Part shown: positions 1 through 4,957 of the stretch, one piece after another
Numbering within the stretch: the first letter of the stretch is position 1
Layout: each line of letters begins with the position of its first letter
NCBI GenBank assembly: GCA_022447485.1
Contig: JAKVCH010000161.1
Coordinates: forward strand, 1-6,739
Source of the DNA: Polyangiaceae bacterium
GTDB taxonomy: Bacteria > Myxococcota_A > Polyangia > Polyangiales > Polyangiaceae
Direction of reading: 5' to 3'
Length of the DNA stretch: 6,739 bases
Made by a program: the position numbers and the translations under genes
The notes under the pieces: model-generated
Seen by the model: the letters and a program-made list of their open reading frames with translations, nothing else
The model's database searches: none
What the model was told of the DNA's origin: nothing

Positions 1-2
1 CT

Positions 3-506
3 TCCGACCCTGATGACAGCGCGACAGACGAAGAGGCGAGTGAGGGCGTTGTTTCTACTGAAAAGAGCCTAGAGGAAATCTATGCACGCTACGACGAGCG
101 CTGCTTTCCCACGCAAATGCAGGCGGATATGTTTAAGAGTAACCCACGAGCCCTGACGGGACGCGTTGTGAGCGGGAGCCTGGTGGAAGAAAATGGGCAA
201 GAAGCGCTGCAGCAAACCGCGCGCCTCGGATATGAGCTGGAGTTGAATTGGGAGGCAGGCGCTAAAGATGGCGATCGGGTTCCTGTTTCTGGCTGGGTGA
301 TGGCGCCGGTGACAAACGGCCAAAACCCTGAGGAATACCGCTGCTTTTCAGGTGAGCTGCAGGTGCGCATCACGCGCAATGGTCGGCTCTATTATCTCTT
401 CGCAGGCAACCAGGTGTCAGAGGGTTTTGCTGACGGCAGCTGTGGCGAGCCCATTCCGATTGAGGACAATGAATGGGTGGGTGGCTGCCTGCCCGACGAG
501 TATTGA
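3..506 (+). CDS. Partial acidic secreted or lipoprotein-type protein, 5' end outside window
   Basis: The reading frame is open from base 3 at the window edge to a TGA at 504-506, giving 167 visible residues, so the real start lies upstream and the ATG at 117 is only an internal methionine. The visible N-terminus is rich in Asp, Glu and Ser (SDPDDSATDEEASEG), the kind of linker that commonly follows a lipoprotein signal peptide in Myxococcota-like bacteria; the signal peptide itself cannot be seen. The rest alternates hydrophobic and polar residues (for example GELQVRITRNGRLYYLF), suggesting a beta-rich domain, and has four cysteines that could pair outside the cytoplasm. I do not recognise the family. 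It is followed by a strong terminator and converges on the minus-strand lipoprotein gene ending at 890. Confidence 0.7.
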   Translation, partial: SDPDDSATDEEASEGVVSTEKSLEEIYARYDERCFPTQMQADMFKSNPRALTGRVVSGSLVEENGQEALQQTARLGYELELNWEAGAKDGDRVPVSGWVMAPVTNGQNPEEYRCFSGELQVRITRNGRLYYLFAGNQVSEGFADGSCGEPIPIEDNEWVGGCLPDEY

Positions 507-569
507 GCGCTGGGTTTGAGGCTTTGAGCGCGGCGTGAGTACCTGCTGAGAAAGCTGGTTTTAGCATCG

Positions 570-612
570 AAAAAAAAGCGCCCCACTTCTGTGAGTGGAG
601 CGCCTTTTTTTT
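570..612. terminator. Bidirectional intrinsic terminator
   Basis: A 10-bp stem with one mismatch (GCGCCCCACT at 578-587, AGTGGAGCGC at 594-603) encloses a six-base loop. It is preceded by a run of A (570-577) and followed by a run of eight T (605-612), so it reads as a hairpin plus U-tract on both strands. It lies 64 bases after the stop of the plus-strand gene and can also stop transcription from the minus-strand gene ending at 890. Confidence 0.85.
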
Positions 613-630
613 GCGCTGCTGTCGGCCAGA

Positions 631-780
631 AGCTGCGGCGAAGTACTGTGGCCGCAGCTCCTCGGTATCCTGGGAAAGCGTGAAGTTCGCCGGGTGTCAG
701 TAAAGTCAGGCCTTCAACGCCAGCAAAATCGGCATTCTCACCCTATTGCTAGCGTGGAGTCGCTCCCACGTAACTAGCAA
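631..780. other. Gene-free spacer with three successive inverted repeats
   Basis: The 277 bp between the terminator and the convergent minus gene contains no credible gene but holds three hairpins. The first is a perfect 9-bp stem (AGCTGCGGC 631-639, GCCGCAGCT 651-659) with an 11-base loop. The second is GCGTGAAG (678-685) with CTTCAACGC (712-720), one bulged base. The third is a long imperfect palindrome: TTGCTAG 746-752 with CTAGCAA 774-780, and CGTGG 753-757 with CCACG 766-770. In the third, a TAA bulge (771-773) sits on one side only. None is followed by a T-tract on either strand, so these are not ordinary terminators. A structured RNA or a folded recombination site is possible; I assign no function. 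Confidence 0.5.
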
Positions 781-889
781 AGAGGTCGTCTTCCGACGGA
801 GTCACCACAAATGGCGAAGAGTGCGGTCCTTTGGAGCCTCAGGTTGGACCAGGCTGCGCGAGATGCTGTTACTTGGTGGTCAATTCGCT

Positions 890-1729
890 CTAAAGAGCGC
901 AGAGCTCTTCGACAACGAGCGCGTGCTTTTGTCCAGCTTTCAATCCGCCCCCGGGATAAGGGCGGTCAAGGGTGATCAATTGCCCTTTAACGCTGACTCT
1001 CTCGATAGTTTTGCCATTGGGGCCCTGAAATGGACAACATAATGTTGTCGGGGCCTTCTCCGGCGAATGTGGAAAACTGAAGCAATGCAATTCGCCGACG
1101 AGGCCTACCGTTCGGCTAGCAATCAAAGCGCGCAAAGATGGGCTCGATGCTGTTGGGGAAATAATGAGGCGTACCGGCGAGTTGAGGTCTTTTCCGTGGA
1201 GGTCTAGAGGGCTTGAGCAGTAGACACTCCCCAGGGTTCCCATGCACATCTCCTCGCCGAGTCTGAGAATGCCTGAATAGGAGGACGGTTTGAGGTGACT
1301 GCGCGCTTTATCTTCCGTGAGATAGGAATATGCGGGCACGCTCTCTCGCAGTCTTTTAGGGACCAGCGGCCTCACTGTTACACCGGGCGCGCAAGATTCG
1401 ATCTCAACAGGTTTTTTCTTACATAAATTGCAGTCTGTGCTGCTTGTCTTACTAGACGAGTGTTTGTAAGGGGCGCAGCCGGCTTCGTTCACTTGTTCCA
1501 TGGTTTGATACCCTTCAAAAAGGAAGTACGCCTGATAGCGATCTTGAGGAGTCACGATCGGCAGAGTTGGCTGAATCGGAATTTTCGGTTCGGAAGGGGG
1601 TTGAGTCCAGGAGTCTTCATTGGCGATCGACTCCTTCTTGGAGCTCGCGACTTCTGAACCTGAATTACACCCTATTGTGCCTAGCGTAATTATGATCAGA
1701 AGAGTGGAGCCTAGGAATTCCAATCGCAC
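890..1729 (-). CDS. Lipoprotein of unknown function with repeat-encoded N-terminus (279 aa)
   Basis: The start is GTG at 1729-1727, inside repeat copy 1. The first eight residues, MRLEFLGS, come from the repeat; the hydrophobic core TLLIIITL begins right after it and leads to a lipobox-like TIGC with the lipidation cysteine at residue 21. Export and lipid anchoring are therefore likely. A Ser/Lys/Pro-rich linker follows (to about residue 60), then a mature region with many cysteines, including CNLC near residues 100-103 and a CC pair near the C-terminus, consistent with disulphides. I recognise no domain. The GTG start is preferred because it alone supplies Arg2 as a positive n-region. No Shine-Dalgarno is seen, but a promoter-like -10 six bases upstream suggests a leaderless message. 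It converges on the plus-strand gene ending at 506. Confidence 0.8.
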   Translation of the reverse strand: MRLEFLGSTLLIIITLGTIGCNSGSEVASSKKESIANEDSWTQPPSEPKIPIQPTLPIVTPQDRYQAYFLFEGYQTMEQVNEAGCAPYKHSSSKTSSTDCNLCKKKPVEIESCAPGVTVRPLVPKRLRESVPAYSYLTEDKARSHLKPSSYSGILRLGEEMCMGTLGSVYCSSPLDLHGKDLNSPVRLIISPTASSPSLRALIASRTVGLVGELHCFSFPHSPEKAPTTLCCPFQGPNGKTIERVSVKGQLITLDRPYPGGGLKAGQKHALVVEELCAL

Positions 1730-1798
1730 TCGGCCATTCTAGGGGCTTTTTTCAAAGTTGACAGGATGGATTTTATGCCCGGTTGCTAAGGTGGCTGG
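1706..1798 (-). repeat. Cassette repeat, copy 1 (promoter and leader module)
   Basis: This is a 93-bp sequence from GGAGCCTAGG to GGTGGCTGG, recurring at 3501, 4642 and 6662 in the same orientation. Identity stops abruptly on the left at GAGCC, and fades on the right after GGTGGCTGG. Relative to copies 2 and 4 it carries ATGGAT instead of ATGTAT near 1766. The strand given is that of the promoter and leader codons. The left half can fold (AGCC 1708-1711 with GGCT 1744-1747, GAAT 1715-1718 with ATTC 1736-1739) and is followed by six T, resembling a plus-strand terminator. It separates cassettes A and B. The 146 bp between it and the next plus-strand start contain no gene. Confidence 0.95.
1727..1764 (-). 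promoter_or_regulatory. Predicted leaderless promoter in repeat copy 1
   Basis: On the minus strand, CTGTCA (1764-1759, four of six matches to TTGACA) and TAGAAT (1741-1736, five of six matches to TATAAT) are separated by 17 bases. Six bases after the -10 lies the GTG (1729-1727) that opens the 279-residue lipoprotein, which is where sigma-70-type transcription would be expected to begin. An upstream ATG overlaps the -10 box and so would not be in the message. This is a consensus-based prediction. Confidence 0.55.
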
Positions 1799-1944
1799 AG
1801 TGGACAAAAGCGTAGTGGATGGAGGGAGGGAGGGAGACCGACAGCCTACTAACGTGAATCAGCCGAAAACAGCAGCGCGAACCTTCGCGCGTCAAAGTTC
1901 GAAATGCTCTGCAACGGAGCTCGGAGCTGTTAACGTGCAAAGTG

Positions 1945-2295
1945 ATGTGTCGATGCCCCAGAAGGACTCCGCTACTCGTTTGCCTCCTCTCGTTTGCCTC
2001 GTGCGACCGGACCGAGAGCCCTGATCGCGCCCCTCAGACGGTTCGAGATGAAGGCTCCGCATCCCCGCTAGAAGAAAAAAGGGCACCAAGCACTCCCGAA
2101 TGCCTCACAGGCGCTCGGAAAACCGTAGATTGCAACCATTGCGAATGCAGCGACGGCGAATGGGCATGCACGTCCGAGGACTGTGCAGCGAATGACAGCT
2201 GCAAGACGGGAGAAACAAAGGTCGCCGACGACGGCTGCAACGAGTGCACCTGCGAAAGAGGGTACTGGAGCTGCACTGAAAAAGGCTGCAAGTAG
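1945..2295 (+). CDS. Small lipoprotein with two pacifastin-like cysteine modules (116 aa)
   Basis: The protein starts MCRCPRRTPLLVCLLSFASC: a basic n-region, a hydrophobic core and a lipobox-like FASC with the lipidation cysteine at residue 20, so a surface lipoprotein is likely. After a charged linker come two six-cysteine modules. Module 1 has Cys at 53, 63, 66, 68, 75 and 80; module 2 at 86, 98, 101, 103, 110 and 115. Both fit the pacifastin pattern C-x(9-12)-CNxCxC-xx-G-xxx-CTxxxC, a serine-protease inhibitor fold known from arthropods. By analogy with pacifastin inhibitors the reactive bond in module 2 would be Glu-Lys. Similar cysteine-rich modules may have non-inhibitory roles in bacteria, so inhibition is inference. 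GTG at 1942 is an alternative start; no good Shine-Dalgarno is visible. It converges on the gene ending at 2394. Confidence 0.75.
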   Translation: MCRCPRRTPLLVCLLSFASCDRTESPDRAPQTVRDEGSASPLEEKRAPSTPECLTGARKTVDCNHCECSDGEWACTSEDCAANDSCKTGETKVADDGCNECTCERGYWSCTEKGCK

Positions 2296-2330
2296 AGCAA
2301 TCTCTTCCACTGACTCCGTCCAATCGTCGC

Positions 2331-2370
2331 CAAAAAAAGAAAGGGCCCGAGCTTCGAAGCGCGGACCCTT
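2331..2370 (-). terminator. Intrinsic terminator for the minus-strand RTX gene
   Basis: An imperfect palindrome spans 2341-2370: AAGGG/CCCTT outer stem, CCG/CGG middle stem and a CTTCGAAG core. Read on the minus strand it follows the stop codon at 2394 and is succeeded by the T-rich tract TTTCTTTTTTTGG (2340 downward). On the plus strand the downstream tract is only weakly T-rich, so the main role is probably minus-strand termination, with some possible effect on the convergent plus gene. Confidence 0.75.
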
Positions 2371-2393
2371 CTTCTCACCGTCAAGAGGTCGAC

Positions 2394-3524
2394 CTAGTGC
2401 GTAAGCGCCCAAAGCGCCTGCACAACGTTTGGCTCCCAGCCGGCGATTGCGGTGTGGCCGAGGGTGCAGACATAGCGAACCCCTCCGTACGACACTTCCT
2501 CCCCGACAGCATAGGTGGTCCCTGCTTCCCACATGGGAGGAGCGGCAGGCTCTCCAGAAAGCCAACAGTCAGACATCGACTCGGCTGACGATGTAACGAT
2601 CACCTCCTCAATGCCGTAGAGTTGAACTCCGGCGGCGGCCAGTTCAGTCGCAGAGAGAGGGCTGTAGAGGATGTCGTACCCCAACCCGCCATCGATCAGC
2701 GAGCCAGCGCTCGCTTCGCAAGCACCGAAGAGCACGATCTCATCGTCTCCTGCGAGAGCTTGAACCGAGTCAACTCCAGAGCCAGGTGCAAGATAGTCCG
2801 CACCAGCACTTCCCGTGAGGTGGTCGTCTCCGCTACCCCCGTAGAGCACCGCGCTTGTAGCGTTGGCTGCGCTGAGGTGGTCGGCCCCCTCGCCGCCTGA
2901 GGCCCAGAGATCTGCGCCGTAACCGCCTGTCACATGATCAGCCCCCCTTCCACCATATACAGCACTGCTGCCGCTAGACGTGATAACATGATCGTTCCCC
3001 TCGCCCGCCATCACCGTGTGTTCACCGACAGGCAGAATAATGTGGTCAGCGCCATCACGCGCGAGAACACACGAGTGACTCTCGGCGACAACCAACTGCT
3101 CAGAAGCAGAGGTTGCCATCACCACCGAGGAATCGGGGGCACAGGGAGCCGGAGCGTCACCAGGCCACTCCGCACAAAGAGAAGAGCTAGCGTCGGCCAC
3201 GACTTCATATCCGTTGAGAGTCCAGGAAGCGCTCGCTCCCGACATCTCGATGGCGAACACATGCTCCCGCTCTCCATGGGGGAAGTAGGTGGGCGCAAGT
3301 CCGGCGCCACCCTCGGTAGCGTTAAGAGCGCCACGCTGGAAACGGCGCTCATCTCCAAGGTTTTCATACCCGAAGAAGGCGAACTGCCCGTCTCCGTTAC
3401 CGTAAACACAGCTCAGCGTGGGCTTCAGTTCACACGCATCTCCCACGCTATCGGCGTCGCGGTCTGCCTGACCAGCGTTAGAAACTTCGACGCAATTGTC
3501 GGAGCCTAGGAATTCCAATCGCAC
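2394..3524 (-). CDS. 5'-truncated extracellular RTX-like protein with C-terminal chitin-binding-type module (376 aa)
   Basis: Translation opens at the GTG in repeat copy 2 with MRLEFLGS, then enters directly a thrombospondin type 3 calcium-binding repeat (residues 9-31, DNCxxVxNxxQxDxDxDxxGDxC pattern). A domain of about 80 residues follows (37-117) containing FGYEN and WTLNGYEV, a type I have seen in secreted proteins of predatory deltaproteobacteria but cannot name. Residues about 170-285 carry RTX-like GGxGxDxL units (GGRGADHV, GGEGADHL, GGSGDDHL, GSAGADYL). The C-terminus (about 331-374) has the spaced Trp/Tyr pattern of carbohydrate-binding modules 5/12 (MWEAGTTYAVGEEVSYGG). All these belong outside the cell, yet no signal peptide is present. 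The gene has therefore probably lost its 5' end at the repeat and been refused to a start codon by it. Whether it is expressed is unknown. Confidence 0.8.
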   Translation of the reverse strand: MRLEFLGSDNCVEVSNAGQADRDADSVGDACELKPTLSCVYGNGDGQFAFFGYENLGDERRFQRGALNATEGGAGLAPTYFPHGEREHVFAIEMSGASASWTLNGYEVVADASSSLCAEWPGDAPAPCAPDSSVVMATSASEQLVVAESHSCVLARDGADHIILPVGEHTVMAGEGNDHVITSSGSSAVYGGRGADHVTGGYGADLWASGGEGADHLSAANATSAVLYGGSGDDHLTGSAGADYLAPGSGVDSVQALAGDDEIVLFGACEASAGSLIDGGLGYDILYSPLSATELAAAGVQLYGIEEVIVTSSAESMSDCWLSGEPAAPPMWEAGTTYAVGEEVSYGGVRYVCTLGHTAIAGWEPNVVQALWALTH

Positions 3525-3594
3525 TCGGCCATTCTAGGGGCTTTTTTCAAAGTTGACAGGATGTATTTTATGCGCGGTTGGTGAAGGTGGCAGG
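3501..3594 (-). repeat. Cassette repeat, copy 2, degenerate right end
   Basis: The left 60 bp are identical to copies 1 and 4. The right end differs: GCGCGGTTGGTGAAGG replaces GCCCGGTTGCTAAGG, including one inserted base, and GGCAGG replaces GGCTGG. These changes would break the long-range pairing of left and right ends possible in copy 1. The copy lies between two genes that both lack their 5' parts: the RTX gene on the left (minus strand) and a protease fragment on the right (plus strand). Confidence 0.93.
3522..3559 (-). promoter_or_regulatory. Predicted leaderless promoter in repeat copy 2
   Basis: CTGTCA (3559-3554), a 17-bp spacer, TAGAAT (3536-3531), then six bases to the GTG (3524-3522) that starts the truncated RTX protein. 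The arrangement is identical to copies 1 and 4. It could drive a gene piece that no longer has its own promoter. Consensus-based prediction. Confidence 0.5.
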
Positions 3595-4031
3595 AAGACT
3601 GGGCCATGTTGGTTCTCAAATGGAACCACTGGAACGATGTCGACGTCATCCCCCGTTATATGGGTTACGCAAAAGCAACAGAGCGCTCAATCAAGAACAC
3701 CGGATACCCGGGCTGCAGCGACGTGGAATCGACCTACATCAGCAGCTGTACCACCGGGAAGATGTACGGACAGAACTCCTGCACGATGCGCGAGGTCGAG
3801 CGCTCTGGAGCGATCGGTTGGACTAGCTGTGACACCACTCCTGGCCATAGCGGCGGTCCATCATTCTACACCTCCGGCAGCTCAAACTACGTGATAGCAG
3901 ACGAATCGTCTCGCGATGAGAATGCCTGTGCTGGGACACAATGTCCTTCAGCAGTGACTGGAACGAACCAGTGGCTCTTTGACTTCACCGGTGACTTGCG
4001 TTCTCAATACAATAATTACACATTCAACTGA
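3591..4031 (+). pseudogene. 5'-truncated trypsin-like (S1/V8-type) serine protease fragment
   Basis: Read in frame from just inside the right end of repeat copy 2, the translation runs WQEDWAMLVLKWNHWN and onward to a TGA at 4029-4031. EDWAMLVL matches the catalytic-aspartate strand of trypsin-like and glutamyl-endopeptidase-like proteases (Asp codon 3597-3599). NTGYPGC resembles the GYP segment of V8-type enzymes, and TTPGHSGGPSFY carries the nucleophile serine (codon 3849-3851). Everything upstream, including the catalytic histidine and any signal peptide, is missing, and a TGA at 3582-3584 in the repeat closes the frame. The first ATG is at 3606, which would give 141 residues starting after the aspartate. 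An active protease is impossible from this piece alone. The next gene begins 8 bases downstream, so the two may be co-transcribed. Confidence 0.75.
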
Positions 4032-4039
4032 GCAAGCTT

Positions 4040-4501
4040 ATGAATCACTATCGAGTCATGACGGGACTGTGTCTCCTCTCTCTTTTGGCAGGGTGCTCCG
4101 AAGCGGTCAATACCGAAGATGAGACATCGATAATGGAAGAAGAGACCGATTCCGACGGCCTGGATTCTGAAATGCAGAACCAGGCCGGTGACGCCGGAGG
4201 CGGCACCGGCGAGGACAGCTGCGAGGACGAGTTGGCTCATGCCAGGTCACTCCTTGAGGATTCAAGTGAGTGCTCAAGTGAAGCGGACTGCTCCCTTCTG
4301 CTCACAGAATCTGTGACGCTCGCTGAGGGCTTCAAAAATGGCGCGGGCTACGTAGTGGTGAATACCTCTGCCGACTCGGACGCTATCAAGGCTGCCGCCC
4401 GAGTTCTCAAAGAATGCAAGAAGGCTCTTGGGCCCAATGGCGTTGGAGTTGATGAATCCCGAATCGCGTGCATCGACTCTCGATGCGCCCTAAACCCCTG
4501 A
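4040..4501 (+). CDS. Small cysteine-containing lipoprotein of unknown function (153 aa)
   Basis: The N-terminus MNHYRVMTGLCLLSLLAGCSE is a textbook lipoprotein signal with lipobox LAGC and the lipid-bearing cysteine at residue 19. A very acidic linker follows (about residues 20-70, with DETSIMEEETDSDG and a Gly-rich GDAGGGTGED stretch). The folded C-terminal part has paired cysteines in an arrangement like CssEaDC ... C ... C ... C, ending IACIDSRCAL. This resembles small unnamed Myxococcota lipoproteins with a CxxDxDC opening and an aCvdgrC-type ending; the resemblance is from memory. ATG 4040 is chosen because it places a basic n-region before the hydrophobic core. The Shine-Dalgarno is weak (GAGCAAG). 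It follows the protease fragment by 8 bases and ends before a terminator. Confidence 0.85.
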   Translation: MNHYRVMTGLCLLSLLAGCSEAVNTEDETSIMEEETDSDGLDSEMQNQAGDAGGGTGEDSCEDELAHARSLLEDSSECSSEADCSLLLTESVTLAEGFKNGAGYVVVNTSADSDAIKAAARVLKECKKALGPNGVGVDESRIACIDSRCALNP

Positions 4502-4521
4502 CCTAAGGTCGTTTCAAAGAG

Positions 4522-4568
4522 AACCCCGCCCTGGCCGCTATGATCTAGCGACAAGATGGCGGGGTTTT
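4522..4568 (+). terminator. Intrinsic terminator after the 4040-4501 lipoprotein gene
   Basis: AACCCCGCC (4522-4530) pairs perfectly with GGCGGGGTT (4558-4566), and the loop carries a second hairpin (CGCTA with TAGCG). The stem runs into TTTT (4565-4568). It starts 20 bases after the stop codon. On the minus strand there is no good T-tract, so it is mainly a plus-strand terminator. Confidence 0.85.
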
Positions 4569-4641
4569 CGACCGTTGAAATCCGTCTGACCCGGGACGCT
4601 CTTCTGCTCAAGGTTAATTTGGGCTTGGGTGAGTGGTTGTG

Positions 4642-4735
4642 AGAGCCTAGGAATTCCAATCGCACTCGGCCATTCTAGGGGGCTTTTTTCAAAGTTGACA
4701 GGATGTCTTTTATGCCCGGTTGCTAAGGTGGCTGG
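4642..4735 (-). repeat. Cassette repeat, copy 3, with variant promoter spacing
   Basis: Same module as the other copies, with small differences. The left edge reads AGAGCC rather than GGAGCC, which still encodes Ser8. CTAGGGGGC has one extra G. ATGTCTTTT replaces ATGTATTTT. The extra G lengthens the minus-strand promoter spacer to 18 bp. The leader frame continues past the left edge for 105 codons, but that stretch crosses the terminator and runs antisense to the lipoprotein gene, with no signal peptide, so it is not a believable gene. Confidence 0.94.
4663..4701 (-). promoter_or_regulatory. Variant leaderless promoter in repeat copy 3, no gene attached
   Basis: CTGTCA (4701-4696) and TAGAAT (4677-4672) are here separated by 18 bases because of an inserted G, followed by six bases to the leader GTG (4665-4663). 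The other copies have 17. No convincing gene follows on the minus strand. Transcription from here would run into the 3' side of the plus-strand lipoprotein gene as antisense RNA. Confidence 0.35.
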
Positions 4736-4801
4736 CGAGGACTTACTAAGCTTCGCGCGATAGGGGGCATCGATCTTAGGCGCTGACCGGCGAGGACTTA
4801 C
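4734..4801. repeat. 13-bp direct repeat GGCGAGGACTTAC beside repeat copy 3
   Basis: GGCGAGGACTTAC occurs at 4734-4746, overlapping the right edge of repeat copy 3, and again at 4789-4801, 55 bp later. The region 4736-4957 holds no credible gene on either strand. It also contains a 10-bp palindrome, CTGAGCTCAG (4844-4853). The duplicated 13-mer may record an insertion, deletion or recombination event at the cassette edge. Confidence 0.6.
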
Positions 4802-4957
4802 GTGCGATCTGGCGTTCGGAATCATGTGTGTCAAGACGACGCCCTGAGCTCAGTTCTGGTCCGTTGTGCGCGCGTAGATGGTCGGCAATTGTGCTGGAGA
4901 GAAACATCGAAGGGAACGACACCAAATGCATCGCTCCCTCACGATATCACGCGTTAG

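Noticed and set aside
893..909. AAGAGC/GCTCTT hairpin as terminator of the 279-residue lipoprotein gene
   Set aside because: It lies at the very end of the coding sequence and has no T-tract on the minus strand; the bidirectional terminator at 570-612 is a better candidate.
746..1042. Plus-strand 98-codon frame
   Set aside because: It overlaps the third hairpin of the spacer and the 3' end of the minus-strand lipoprotein gene, and shows no domain or start signal.
1710..1721. Cloning-linker artefact suggested by adjacent CCTAGG and GAATTC palindromes
   Set aside because: The sites sit inside a 93-bp repeat with natural-looking sequence divergence among copies and in-frame gene fusions. An artefact would be expected to give identical copies and vector sequence.
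1706..1798. Repeat as a canonical integron attC site
   Set aside because: No GTTRRRY / RYYYAAC pair is present: GTTGACA and GTTGCTA both break the consensus. No integrase gene is visible and gene orientations are mixed. The resemblance is limited to layout and a possible imperfect hairpin.
1706..1798. CRISPR array or tandem repeat
   Set aside because: Spacing is 1.1-2.0 kb with genes in between, far too long and irregular for spacers.
1758..2024. Plus-strand frames starting TTG in the repeat (MTGxxLC...) at copies 1, 2 and 3
   Set aside because: They overlap better genes in other frames, have low-complexity composition and no ribosome binding site, and at copy 3 stop after about 22 codons.
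4348..4665. Minus-strand frame of 105 codons starting MRLEFLGS in repeat copy 3
   Set aside because: Past the leader it has no signal peptide, crosses the plus-strand terminator and runs antisense through the well-supported 4040-4501 lipoprotein gene. The frame is probably open by chance.
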